A stretch of DNA of 64,000 nt from Armigeres subalbatus (taxonomy: Eukaryota > Arthropoda > Insecta > Diptera > Culicidae), in contig NC_085140.1 in the NCBI RefSeq assembly GCF_024139115.2, forward strand, positions 296,699,293 through 296,763,292. Direction: 5' to 3'. Positions 46,463 to 57,630 of this stretch are shown here, piece by piece. The translations under genes and the position numbers were made by a program. Position 1 is the first letter of the stretch, and each line of letters starts with the position of its first letter. The notes under the pieces were generated by a model. The model made no database searches and was not told the DNA's origin. It was given only the letters and a program-made list of their open reading frames with translations.

Positions 46463-46939
46463 AAAAGAAAGTTTGAAGAAAAAAGCTCAAAAGAAGGCTT
46501 CCAAGCCTCTTGAAAGGAGGCTTCCGAGCCTCTTGAAAGGAGGCTTCCGAGCCTCTTGAAAGGAGGCTTCTGAGCCTCTTGAAAGGAGGCTTCAGGCCTC
46601 TTGAAAGGAGGCTTCCAGCCTCTTGAAAGGAGGCTTCTGAGCCTCTTGAAAGGAGGCTTCCGAGCCTCTTGAAAGGAGGCCTGAGCCTCTTGAAAGGAGG
46701 CTTCGAGCATCTTGAAAGGAGGCTTCCGGGCCTCTTGAAAGGAGGCTTCTGAGCTTCTTGAAAGGAGGCTTCTGAGCTTCTTGAAAGGAGGCTTCCTGAG
46801 CTTCTTGAAAGGAGGCTTCCGGTCCTTTAAAAGAGGCTTTCAAGCCTCTTGAAAGTAGGTTATCGAGCCTTTTAAAAGGATGCTTTTGAGCCTGTTGATG
46901 GGAGCCTTCCGAAACGCTTTTTAAAAGAAGGAGAAAAAA

Positions 46940-47417
46940 CTGACAATCTACAAAACGCTCATTAGACCGGTAGTCCTCTACGGACACGAGACCTGGACGA
47001 TGCTCGTGGAGGACCAACGCGCACTCGGAGTTTTCGAAAGGAAAGTGCCGCGTACCATCTATGGTTGTGTGCAGATGGCGGACGGTACGTGGAGGAGGCG
47101 AATGAACCACAAGTTGCATCAGCTGTTGGGAGAACCATCCATAGTTCACACCGCGAAAATCGGACGTTTGCGGCGGGCCGGGCACGTAGCCAGAATGTCG
47201 GACAACAACCCGGTGAAATGGTTCTCGACAAAGATCCGACGGGCACAAGAAGGCGAGGTGCGCAGCGGGCAAGGTGGATCGATCAGGTGGAAGATGACTT
47301 GCGGACCCTCCGTAGACTGCGTGGTTGGCGACGTGTAGCCATGGACCGAGCTGAATCGAGAAGACTCTTATATACCGCACAGGCCACTTCGGCCTTAGTC
47401 TGAATAAATAAATAAAT
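46940..47417 (+). pseudogene. RTE LINE, heavily 5'-truncated copy
   Basis: Encodes only the C-terminal part of the RTE protein: LTIYKTLIRPVVLYGHETW, RKVPRTIYG, RRMNHKLHQLLGEPS, RLRRAGHVARMSD, then after a frameshift near 47215 RARWIDQVEDDLRTL to a TGA at 47401-47403 followed by three ATAA units. A likely target duplication AGAAAAAA is at 46932-46939 and 47418-47425. Same family as 67-2873, inserted into the minisatellite. Confidence 0.87.
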
Positions 47418-47808
47418 AGAAAAAAAAAGTTTGAAGAAAAAGCTTGCAAACCTCTTGAAAATAGGGCTTCCAGACCCATTGAAAGAAAGCTTTTAGGCCT
47501 TCCAGTCTTTTAAAAGGAGGCTTTGAAGCCTGTTGAAGGAGCCTTTAGAGGCTTTTGAAAAAAAAACTTTCCGAGGGTTTTAAATGAGGGAGAAAAGAAA
47601 AAAGAAGAAGAAAGTTCTGGGCATCTTTGAAGAAAATTTCTGAACCTCTTAAAATAAGGCTTCCGGGTCAATTGGAAGGAGTGTTCCAGGTTTTGATTAA
47701 AATTGTAATTCATCCGCCATAACGCATTTTTGTCCGAGGTACCCCCTGTGCCCGGCGAAGGTACCCCCAGGGGTACATGTACCCCAGGTTGAGAACCGCT
47801 GATCTAGT

Positions 47809-48521
47809 GAAAAACTACTCGGAAGTTTTTTTTCAGTTATTTGCTTAGTGTTACTAAGCGAAATAGAACGATCAAAAAGGTAAATTTATGAGGAATTTAC
47901 AGTGTGAATTACACAATTTTGTGATTCAATATTGAATGCCACCATAGCGTTTGAAACTTAACTTTTAGTTTCACTTCTTTAAAATGGTTGTTACCGTGGG
48001 GCATCGTAATACGTACACCTAAGCACTTCAGTATATATAAAAGTCTCTAGAACATACAAATCGAACGCAAACAAAACATTCTTCGTTAGTTCGACAGGTT
48101 CACGAGGGCCTTTATTTTTGGAGTGTTACACTTTTACGCATTGAAAGTTACGAAAAACAGGTTAAAATAATGAACAAAGTCAACACCTCCTGAATCGAAA
48201 TCCGTCCACCGTAGATGGATTTCGAATCAAAGGATCAAAATCCGTACAGCTTATTTTTGACTAAATATTTAAATTACAGCCGATCGATTGACTCTACTAC
48301 CACTATAGATAGTTCCTGCTTATCTTGCTTTATTTATTGTTATTCACAGTTTTAAACAGTCACTTATGGAAGAATTCTAGTTAGCATGCGAACAAATGGC
48401 AGCAAAAGCTACGAGTTTTCTGGGTGGTGATTTGTTTTTAATTTTTGTTGTTTTAATTTCAAAGCCTACTGTCCATTACAATAACCAAAAAGCTTACTGT
48501 CAAGTATATGAACAGGATAAT
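47809..48521. other. No gene seen
   Basis: AT-rich with no motif recognised. Confidence 0.4.
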
Positions 48522-48668
48522 AGGGGTTTTCACTAAACGGCGTAGGTTGCTGCGTATCTGTTTATAGAAATGTTTCATAGGCGATTTGAAATATGTCCCT
48601 TATGATTGTGCGTGAAACATTTCTATAATCAGATACGCAGCAACCTACGCCGTTTAGTGAATACCCCT
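48522..48668. mobile_element. Palindromic MITE, 147 bp
   Basis: The left end AGGGGTTTTCACTAAACGGC and right end (complement) AGGGGTATTCACTAAACGGC continue GTAGGTTGCTGCGTATCTG on both arms, with about 60-bp arms nearly identical. AAT flanks both ends (48519-48521, 48669-48671), a possible 3-bp duplication. Confidence 0.83.
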
Positions 48669-48829
48669 AATATACAGTATTTATAAATAAATAACATTGA
48701 ACGGATTCCGATGCTTTGCGGATTTCGACCCCCCACGGTAGTTTCGGATGTTGTCACTAGACCTGTGCGCCGATTGAAATTTTACTGGCGGCGGCTGCTC
48801 GAGCAAGATTTTGTTCCTCCAGGAACAAA

Positions 48830-50020
48830 AGGTAGGTCCTCCAGGATTTCGTCTGGAAATTTCTCCAGGAATTCGTCCGGAAGTTTCTCCAAGACATCGT
48901 ACGTAAGTTCCTATATGGTTCGTTCGGAAATTCCTCCAAGATTTCGTCCGAAGATTCCTCAGGATTTCGTTCGGAAGTTCATCCAGGAGTTTCTCCAGAG
49001 GTGTTTCCAGCATTTCGTCTGGAAGTTACTCCACGATTTCGTCCGGAAGATTCTCCAGAATTTAGGGGGGTCCCGTAGCGTAGTTGGCTACACGTTCGCC
49101 TTATAAGCGGACGGTCATGGGTTCGATTCCCAGCCCCTCCACCAACCCTTGTCAGTCGCCTGAGGTGCAGCTCAAACGGTGGCGTTTTGGGGTGCGCTTC
49201 TTACCGACACGGCTGCCCGATGACGACTGACAAATTGTTCTTCTCGGAGGCATACCTCCAACGTACCCAGATAAGCGGCAACCGAACAATGCAACGAGCA
49301 ATTGGATACACGATACGGACAAAAGGACACAATGGACTCACGATGAGATGGACCCGGCAATGATAACAACAACGAATGTCTAAAAATAGATTCTGTGTGG
49401 ATTCTGTACAGCAGAGTACCACAGTAGATGACGGCACAGTAGCGGTTAAGAAACACAGAGTGCCTACCAAATAAAGAAATGTAAAAAAAAAATAATCCTC
49501 CAGAATTTCGTTCGGAAGCTCCTCCAGGATTTCGTCCGAAGTCCCTCAGGACTTCCTTTGGAAATTTATCCAGGAATTCCTCCAGAAGATTCTTCAGCAT
49601 TTCGTCCGGAAGTTTCTCGAGGTTTTCGTTCGGAAGTTTCTCCAGAAGTTTCTCCAGGATTTCGTCCAAAAGTTCCTCCAGGATTTCGTCAAAAAGTTCC
49701 TCCAAAATTTCCGAAGGTTTCTCAGGATTTCATCCGAAAGTTCCTCCAAGATTTCTAAAGTTCCTCCAGAACTTCATCCGGAAGTTCCTCCTGGAGTTTC
49801 CACAGAGTTCCTGTTTGAATTCTTTCCGGACTTCCCACAAAATTTCCATCAAAATTTCTCCAGGAAGCTATCTTAAGAATTTTCTCGGAAGTTTCGCTAA
49901 GAATTCTTCTTTTTCAGTTCTTCAGGAAGTTCATCTGGAAGCTATTCAGACAATTCCTCCGTAGATTCCTGCTGGAATTCTACCGGAAGTTCCTGAAGTA
50001 ATAAGATATTCCATAGGAGC
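48830..50020. repeat. Degenerate minisatellite (CCAGGATTTCGTCCGGAAG)
   Basis: Units of about 21-24 bp, best form TCCTCCAGGATTTCGTCCGG, drifting toward the AT-rich style of 37.2-38.7 kb at its right end. A SINE (49064-49497) sits within. Reading frames through it (48681-49013, 49172-49705, 49558-49758) are repeat translations rich in EELLDEILE-like peptides. Confidence 0.72.
49064..49497 (+). mobile_element. tRNA-derived SINE in minisatellite
   Basis: The head reads GGGGGGTCCCGTAGCGTAG, with A-box TAGCGTAGTTGG at 49076-49087, B-box GGTTCGATTCC at 49120-49130, an anticodon-like loop CTTATAA between CGC/GCG, and a CCACCA end. About 350 bp of body follow, ending AATAAAGAAATG plus A-run. CTCCAGAATTT lies on both sides (49053-49063, 49498-49508) and may be the target duplication, though the host repeat could produce it too. 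It is not a tRNA gene: the head runs on into the SINE body. Confidence 0.72.
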
Positions 50021-50054
50021 TATTACGAAATTTTACCGAGAATTCCTGCTGAGA

Positions 50055-52375
50055 TATACCTTCGGCAAATGCTGAGTGGATTCGGCATCGTAGCGCTGCA
50101 GGAGGTTTGTTGGAAGGGATCAATGGTGCGAACGTTTAGAGGTAATCATACCATCTACCAGAGCTACGGCAACACACACGAGCTGGGAACAGCTTTCATA
50201 GTGATAGGCGATATGCAACGGCGCGTGATCGGGTGGTGGCCGATCTATGAGAGAATGTGTAGGTAGAGGATCAACGGCCGGTTCTTCAACTTCAGCATAA
50301 TCAACGTCCATAGCCCACACTCCGGAAGCACTGATGATGATAAGGACGCACTCTACGCGCAGCTGGAGCTGGAACGTGAGTACGACAGCTGCCCAAGCCA
50401 CGACGTCAAAATCGTCATAGGAGATTTGAACGCTCTGTTTGGCCAAGAGGAGGAGTTTAGACCGACTATTGGGAAGTTCAGCGCTCACCGGCTGACGAAC
50501 AAAAACGGACTACGACTAATTGATTTCGCCGCCTCCAAGAATATGGCCGTTCGCAGCACCTACTTCCAACATAGCCTCTCGTATCGGTACACCTAGAGAG
50601 CACCACTGCAGACAGAATCACAAATCGACCACGTTCTGATTAATGGACGGCACTAGAGCGACTGAAGCAGCCACTGCATATGCTCAGCATCTCGAGGCAA
50701 CGTTGCCGGAAGAGGGTGACCTTGCTGGGGCCCCTCTTGAGGACTGCTGTAATACAGTTAAAACAGCCAGTAACGACGCAGCGGAGAACAGCGTCGGTTA
50801 TGTGAAACAAAATCGAGGAAACGATTGGTTGGACGAAGAGTGCAGACAGATTCTGGAAATTCCGCTTGGAAAAAGCTGAGCTCAACGCATCCCGCAAATG
50901 TTTCGTGCCGCGAGCCGAGTAAGGATAAGGACAGGAGCATCTTGATAGACGAACATTAAAATGGTGCTGAGAGTACAGGAAATGAAAGTCAAGGCAGCGT
51001 AGGAGATGGCTACGTCAGTTTAGCGGACGATAGGAGCTAACCAGCTGAAATCTTGAGGGAAGCTAAGGATGCCATCCAACAGCTAAAGACCAATAAAGCA
51101 GCTGGTAAGGATGATATCGGAGCTGAGCTTCTCAAGCTGGGCCCTGCACAAACTGATAGTCAGAATCTGGCAAACTGAATAGCTGAAGGGGTCATATACC
51201 CCATCTACAAAGAAAGACTACAAGCTGGAGTGTGAGAACTTTCGGAAAATCACTATCCTTAATGCCGCCTACAAAGTAATACCCCAGATCATCTTCCGTC
51301 GTCTGTCAGCAATAGTGAATGAGTTCGTTGGAAGTTATCAAGCCAGCTTCGTTGACGGCCGCTCGACAACGGACCAGATCTTTACTGTACCAAAAATCAA
51401 TCAAAAATGTCGTGAATTCCAGGTCCCAACGCACCTTCTGTTCATTGATTTCCAGTTCGTTCGAATCGCGCCGGGGACTAAGTCAAGGTGATGGACTTTC
51501 GTACCTGTTGTTCAATATTGCGCTAGAAGTCATGAGGAGAGCCGGGAGTAACAGCCGGGGTACGATTTTCAACAGATCCAGTCAATTTATTTATTTCGCG
51601 GATGACGTCGAACACTTGCAAAGGTGGCAGAACTGTACACTCGCCTGAAACGAGAAGCAACAAAAGTTGGACTGGTGGTGAATGCGTCGAAGACGAAGTA
51701 CCTGCTTGTGGGCGGAGCCGAGCGCGACAGGGCCCGCCTGGGAAGTAGTGTTACGATAGACGGAGATACCTTCGAGGTGGTCGAGGAATTCGTCTACCTT
51801 GGATCCTTGCTAATGGCTTATAACAATGTTAGTCGTGAAATACAAAGGCGCATCATCTGTGGAAGTACTGTGGCCTACTACAGGCTCCAGAAGAAACTGC
51901 GTTCAAAAAAGATTCGCCACCGCCCCAAATGTGTCATGTACAAGACGCTAAAAAGACCGGTTGTCCTCTACGGACATGAAACATGGACAATGCTCAAGGA
52001 GGACTTGCAAGCACTCGGAATATTCGAGAGACGGGTGCTTAGGACCATCTTTGGCGGTGTGCAAAAAGACGGTATGGGGCGGCGAAGAATGAACCACGAG
52101 CTCGCCCAGCCCTTCGGGCCCAGTAGCCCAGTATCCAGAAGGTAGATAAATCCGGAAGGGTACGATGGGCAGGGCATGTTGCAAGAATTCCGGACAGCAA
52201 CCCTGCAAAAATGGTGTTCGCTTTCTATACGCCAGGTACGAGACGGCGTGGAGCGCAGCGAGCAAGGTGGGCTGATCAGATACAGAACGACCTGGCGAGC
52301 GTGGGGCGCAGTTCGAGGATGGAGAGATGCGGCCTTGAACCGTGTATTGTGGCGTCAATTTGATGATTGTTGATG
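50055..52375 (+). pseudogene. Second RTE-like LINE family, multiply broken
   Basis: Plus strand. Endonuclease pieces: FGIVALQEVCWKGS (50072), HELGTAFIVIGDM, DVKIVIGDLNALFG (about 50405), QIDHVLING. After decay the RT gives KAAGKDDIGAELLKLGP (51095) and FIDF (51445), which jumps directly to SSFESRRGLSQGDGLSYLLF: the part between motifs A and B is deleted. Motif C is YFADDVE (51595), then KYLLVGGAER, VEEFVYLGSL and PVVLYGHETWTML (51960). It differs from the 67-2873 family throughout. The 3' end is uncertain, near 52375. At least six frame changes. Confidence 0.82.
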
Positions 52376-52958
52376 TTTTTCACGAATGAGCATACATGTT
52401 AGCAGAAAGAAAAACTATTTCAAAACTGTTGACGAAATAATATAATCTCAAAAAAAAAAATTTTGATGATAATTTTGAAAATTTTTCTGATTATTGAAGC
52501 TCATAATCACTTCCCGGAATCCCGGGAAATTTCAATTTTATTTCCTGTTTCCCGAGAAGGTGATTTCCGGCAAAACTGGAAGCCCTAATGGCCAGCCTCT
52601 CTTCGGAAACAGATACTATGGTGGGGATGGGTGATCAATTGAATAGTTTGTCCTCTCATCGACCTGGTTGATTTCTTCAACGAGAAGGAGTTTGACCACG
52701 GAGACCTATCCTAAAATGTGGGTGAATGAATAATACCGAAAAATATAGAAATTCATCCTTGTTGGACCATATAGCAAATACTTCAATACTTATACTTTGA
52801 TCATCTGAAAAACTCAAAATATTCAAATAAATCAATGGTGTATCACTTTTTAAAAGTCATCTTTAAAATTGAATTTCCCAAACTCATTCAACACACTAAA
52901 GGCAAAAGACTAACCCACTTAGTTGCAGTCTGTCACCCAGACAACAACCGCCGTCAAG
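52376..52958. other. No gene seen
   Basis: AT-rich. Nothing recognised. Confidence 0.4.
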
Positions 52959-53273
52959 ATGTGGAAAGTCAAAGAACAATTTTCCCGGTCCTTGACATCC
53001 GCGCTTTCCACCAAGTCCGACAGTTTTTATACCATTCAAGCGCTAGGAAATTTTAACAATTCTGCTTACTGTTTGCATGCTCTGAACGGGTACCGGCAGG
53101 CAAGGAAAGGGTGGAGAATTATGTTCACCTCCCCACTTTCCTTTTGGAAGTTTCCTGAATTCTCGATGTCGCCGCCCGACACATGGCTCGTTGCGCAGCA
53201 AATTAACGTGATCAACTGCGAGACAGCAGAAATCTCAAACCGAGTGAGCGGTGCGAAATTCAATTATGCTTAA
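52959..53273 (+). CDS. Candidate small ORF or first exon
   Basis: ATG at 52959 in a favourable context (GTCAAGATGTGG) opens a 104-codon frame starting MWKVKEQFSRSLTSALSTKS and ending SNRVSGAKFNYA. The first 30 codons look protein-like (basic, Ser-rich, amphipathic); the rest could be read-through into an intron, although no strong GT donor is seen. No family recognised. It lies in a repeat-poor stretch, which is mild support. Confidence 0.28.
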   Translation: MWKVKEQFSRSLTSALSTKSDSFYTIQALGNFNNSAYCLHALNGYRQARKGWRIMFTSPLSFWKFPEFSMSPPDTWLVAQQINVINCETAEISNRVSGAKFNYA

Positions 53274-55244
53274 ACCTGCTGTGTTTTATTTGCAAACAAC
53301 ATTTAGCATAAAATGAGCTTGCCGTTACGAGCGGCGAACGAGTAATGAAATTGGCAATTACTGAGAAGATTAACTTATCATATTTGCATTTGAGGAATTT
53401 CGCCTCTGAAATGGGGGGAAACTTATTCGATCAGATGATGCAGACAGTAGTGAAAAAGTCAATGAACGGTTACTGGAGTGCCATTTTCTACATCGTTTCA
53501 AAATAGATCACGTTTCTGCAAGCTCTTCCCGGTTCAACATGGCAGCTGACAACATCGTCGAAGCTTATCAAGCAGCACAAGGATGGGAAACGTGACAAAT
53601 TCGACGACTTTGCGACAACCGTTCCAAGTAGAATCCCGTCAAGATTATAGCCATGGAATGTAAAATGCACACACGGAAACATCCGCACTGTGCATTTCCC
53701 GCCCGCCAAATGCTCATCATTAGTGTTCAGAAATTCACTTGAAACATCCAACAACCTCATTCGTCTGTTGCTGTATAGTGGGCTGCTTTACAAATAAATT
53801 AGATCAAAAATATATAGCGGTCGTCGAATGAGGCAAACATTATGACCGAAATTGAGAACGGCTTCCTGAAAATTGAAAGGATTTCCATTTTGTTGTACCA
53901 ATACTTGTGATCTTATTGAAAGTTAGAAAAAATTTCACGGTTTAATAGAACGGTTAGATAATTTATTAACTTTGCTCAGGATTAAATTCGTTAAATTTTA
54001 ATTCTGGAAATCCCTTTTAAAATAACAATATTCTGCTCAGATTGACTCAGCACATATTCGTTAAGATTCAGGATAACAGCAAACTAACACACGCCATAAC
54101 AGTCGAACTAATAATCACTACCTGTTATGGCGTGGCGAACTAGGAAATCGTGAGTACTATAAATACCGTTAAATATTATTGCGAGCCAATGAGTAAAACT
54201 TTGGCAAAGTTTAGACTGATTGCCTTTTAGAACCTTTTAATATTCCGAAGGACTGCTTGAGCTCCATTTTTTCGGTTTAGATATTTAGTATGTTTTTCAA
54301 ATATCTTTTTATGGCCAATTTAATTAAATAAACACCTATCTGTGGAGCGCCCATTGCAGAAAGTCATGTCCTAACGAAAGTCACTCAAGCATGCTTGATG
54401 CCAGATGAAGTGATTCTTGAAAATTTCGCTGCCTATTATGCTGCCAACAATTTTCATTGAAGGCGCAATATGCTGCCTCCTATTTGCGACGTACCGCGCC
54501 CATACGGAACGACAAATTGAGATGGAAGATAATGGCTTGAAACGTACCCTCGGGGGAAATTGTCACGGAAATTTGACTTTTTGGTTATCTTGCTCAACAA
54601 TCAAAATATTTGTTGTTTTTATCCACACCAAAACTTTCTCCACAATACAATTTAAATGCAATAGCAAATCATAAATTATTTTCTCTACAGTTTTATCTAG
54701 GTGATGTAAGAACTGCTAATGTTGTAAATGATTTGACAATTATGTGAAAATTATAAATATCCTCAGGGGAGCACTTTCGACCATCGTTCTCTACATGTGG
54801 ATATGACAGACTCAAAAATCATCATTATGATGATCCGTTCGCACAAAGCGCAACCACTCTTGGAACCGCAATTAAGAAGTCTCTGCTCTCTGGCAGAGAT
54901 GCTGAAACTGCGACGGCTGCGGTTAGATGAACATTGTGTTACTTTATCGCATTGTCGCTTGTTGGCGGTTGGATGACATCCGCGATGAGGCAGTTGATGG
55001 AGTGCAGTGAGCAGGCGGATGCGGTGAGTCCTGTGCAAATGATGGAAGCAATGATTTAGGTACAACACCAGCGCACTGTCAGCTATGGGTGAAGTGAAGA
55101 TCCGACAGTACTTGGATCGGTGGCTTGAGATATTTTAGTTGTGCAATCATTTTTGAACGAATAATCTTGTTCCTGCAATTTCAGTATTGTTAAGTAACAG
55201 ATACGATCATCACACCTATACCATAACTATTGCTCAATGTTGAA
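53274..55244. other. No confident gene; repeat-poor
   Basis: 53500-53760 and 54800-55060 are GC-richer and may be unique conserved sequence, but frames on both strands show no domain. A small hairpin (CACACGCCATAACAG / CTGTTATGGCGTG) lies at about 54090-54136. Confidence 0.35.
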
Positions 55245-56488
55245 CGAATGAATTATTATTATCGTCCTTATTTAAGAGGTTTTCAGCCCTTGGCTGGCTC
55301 ACCTCTGGTATCAGAAAAAAAATATAAAGGGTATTACATATCATTTTTACAAATTTGTTATTCTTGTTGATGTTTGCGGCCCGGAGGGGTGCCGTGGTTA
55401 ATTTTATCTTCTAGTGATGGTCGAGTGGCCCGGAGGGGTGCCGCTGCAAGATATTTAATGGCTTCGGACCGGAGGGGACCGGAGATCTTCAGTGTTCGAT
55501 CATGGATGGTGCGTATTCTGCAGGGTGTCCATTGTCGTTGCGGGGTCTATTGGGGTTCCAGGGTTAATTCGATTTGTGTTCCATTTTTTTTTGAGAGAGT
55601 TGTCCAATTTCGTTGTCGGGTCGGTTTATTTTCGAGGGGTTCAGGTCGTGTTCCGTGGTTTCTTGAGAATAGTCCAGTTTCGATGCGGGGGTCTTCATTC
55701 GGTGGGTTGTCGTGGTGTGATGCCAGGTTTTCTGTTATATTATAGTGTAGAGGTAGGCGTCTTTGAGAAGGTTGATTGTGTTCCTCTCGTTCAGCGGGTT
55801 GTTTTGCAGGGCCGAGTAGGCATTGGAGATATTGTTGTTGGTGCGGGCTGTGTGGTAGATCGGGCATGTGCCGAAGATGTGGTTGATGTTCAGAGAGCAA
55901 TCACACTCCTCGCATATGTTATGTAAGCTGCACAGATAGAAAAAGTTGTTGAAATTTACACGAAAGTAATGCACATAAAGGGAATGCCAAAAAGAGCGTA
56001 AATTTAAACGATATAATCGCCTGAATGTATGCAATTTCCATTGCATTATGTCACTTTTTATATGATGTATGCCGTAGTAACTGACATAATAAATAAATAA
56101 TGCTATAGAAATTGCAGACATTTAGGGTGTACTTGTTGGAAAATATCCATGACCGCTCAAAATAGTGTAATTTTCCATGTCTTTATTTTTTACGCTCTTC
56201 TTAGTTTTCATTATTTTTTTCTGTGTGGTGCCACCCAAGTTATGGGTGACGTTGGTGTGGCCCGTTCTCAGCCTGGAGAGCACCACTTGCTCGCGACGGT
56301 TGTCGCTGTCGTTGCCTGGTAGGGTCGAGTTCTTCAGCATGCGACAGAAGTTTCTCTGCCGTCGCCAGTCGTTTGCCCATGCTGTGGCGATTTCTGTTTT
56401 TACCCACAGTTTGGCGTCCGCTGCCGGGACTTCTCTGCTCATAAAGCCGTCGGTTCTTCCGAGATTGGCCAGTGCGTCTGCATATTCG
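55245..56488 (-). pseudogene. I-type LINE 3' part (fragment B)
   Basis: Minus-strand reading starts in RNase H (YADALANLGRTDGFMSREVP), runs WVKTEIATAWANDWRRQRNF and VLSRLRTGHTNVTHNLGG (about 56235), is then interrupted by about 300 bp, and resumes LCSLHNICEECDCSLNINHI then FGTCPIYHTART and a stop near 55735. A 3' UTR of about 490 bp ends in an ATA-rich tail near 55245. The first 85 bp duplicate 57631-57715, so fragment A at 57631-58200 is the upstream part of the same LINE. Confidence 0.75.
55935..56235. mobile_element. Insert in LINE C-terminal region
   Basis: Sequence between the RLRTGHT block and the CEECDCS zinc motif that has no counterpart in other copies of such LINEs. It contains inverted AAGAGCGTAAA (55993) and TTTACGCTCTT (56189), suggesting a MITE, but exact ends and duplications were not found. 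Confidence 0.4.
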
Positions 56489-57630
56489 GCTGTTCGGCCA
56501 CATTGCGAGTTGACGTAAAGTCAATGTCAACTTCTCTCCACGAACAGCCTAGATAGCCGTGTGGTGTCGGCAGCTGGTTATCTGACTAAGAATAACATTA
56601 CGGATTTCCTGTTCCAGTGGTAAAAGTTCACCATACAGGTGACCCCTAATTTTCGGTGTGATGCGGCTTTATGCTTACCGTGCCAACGAATGAATGGTTA
56701 GGGGGGTCTAATAAGAACCTAACCGCAAACGGAGCCTGTGAAGCACCAGGGCCCCATTCACAGTATTTTAGCCCTCGCTGCGCTAACCGGAGCTATGGCG
56801 TAGTTGACTTTTTACTTCTCCAAGATAATCGGCTACTCTTATTCAACCTCATCGTGAGGTTAAATAAGAGTAGGGTTATGAATATGTGTTTTAATTAGTT
56901 TTCAACAAATTGTCACCTATATGGATTCGCATTATGCACACAGTGTACTCTGTGTTTCGTCTTTGACGTTCGGCTTCAGCTACTCTTGTTTAATCTCAAC
57001 TTGAGGTTGAATAAGGGTGGGATTATGAATATGTTTTTTTTACTTAGTTTTTCAACAAATTGTCACCTATATGGATTCGCATTATGCGTTTTTTACAATG
57101 TACTTTGTGTATGTTACCTATATGGATTCGCATTATGCGCTTTTCACAGTGTACCCTGTGTTTCGTTCTTGACGTTCGGGTTCGGATACTCTTGTTCAAT
57201 CTCAACATGAGGTTCAATAAGAATGGGGATATGAATATGTGTTTTACTTAGTTTTCAACGAATTGCCACCTGTATGGATTCGCATTATGCGTTTTTTTAC
57301 AATGTACTTTGTGATTGTCACCTATATGGATTCGCATTATGCGTTTTTCACAGTGCACTCTGTGTTTCGTCTTTGAAGTTCACCCATTGTTACGTCCTCT
57401 ATGTTTTTGTGACATCTCTCTTTAGTCCCTAGCTGAATGCGTGTGAGTCTACATGATTGGCTTTCCTATAAGTGGTTCCATTCTCCTTTCCAACTTCACT
57501 TCCTCTTCCTTTCCCCTTTTCACTTCCTTTTCCGTCAGATAAATGATGAGAAAGGCCAGTGAAGGCGATAGCACAAATCTCCCATATTGAGGGGAACGTG
57601 CCTCCTGAGCCGACGTTCTGATACCTGATA
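56489..57630. mobile_element. 1.14-kb insert between 85-bp direct repeats
   Basis: The flanks 56404-56488 and 57631-57715 are 84 of 85 bp identical, and removing the insert with one flank joins the LINE reading frame (ADAKLW to VKTEIATA). On the plus strand the insert ends CTGATACCTGATA. It contains the tandem repeat at 56830-57385 and a C/T-rich stretch (57475-57540). The architecture suggests a retroposed insert with an exceptionally long target duplication; an alternative is two independent LINE fragments. Confidence 0.5.
56830..57385 (+). repeat. Higher-order tandem repeat, three units
   Basis: Units start with TACTCTTGTTCAATCTCA at about 56834, 56980 and 57188 and contain ACCTATATGGATTCGCATTA, CAGTGTACTCTGTGTTTCG and a small hairpin (CTCAACNTGAGGTT). 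Unit length varies (146 to 208 bp) because the ATGGATTCGCATTATGC block is itself doubled in the later units. Confidence 0.78.

Larger units (their letters stand above)
45299..47700. repeat. 23-bp minisatellite in three blocks
   Basis: Unit about 23 bp with core CTTGAAAGGAGGCTTC followed by CGAGCCT. Best preserved at 46495-46850 (about 15 units), degenerate at 45299-45590 and 47430-47700. The outer blocks were separated from the centre by two insertions. Period 23 makes all three frames open over long stretches, so the 295-codon minus-strand ORF across it is not a gene. Confidence 0.88.
45146..47800. mobile_element. hAT-like composite filled with minisatellite
   Basis: The right end on the complement reads AGCGGTTCTCAACCTGGGGT, wording typical of hAT termini, and an 8-bp duplication GATCTAGT lies at 45138-45145 and 47801-47808. 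The left terminus (TCTGGGGTCTCC) matches the right poorly. Inside are a 23-bp minisatellite in three blocks, a dispersed repeat with its own nested foldback (45585-46462), and an RTE insertion (46940-47417). No transposase. The hAT label depends on the right end and duplication size. Confidence 0.5.

Noticed and set aside
46495..46850. CRISPR-like array or repeated Shine-Dalgarno motifs (AAGGAGG every 23 bp)
   Set aside because: Units are contiguous with no spacers, and the context is eukaryotic; it is a minisatellite.
46592..47479. 295-codon minus-strand ORF, the longest open frame of the 46-47 kb region
   Set aside because: It is the antisense of an RTE fragment joined to translated 23-bp minisatellite units; period 23 keeps frames open without selection.
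49065..49143. Functional tRNA gene with encoded CCA
   Set aside because: Cloverleaf is imperfect, the sequence continues into a 350-bp body with an A-rich tail, and no T-run terminator follows; it is a SINE head.
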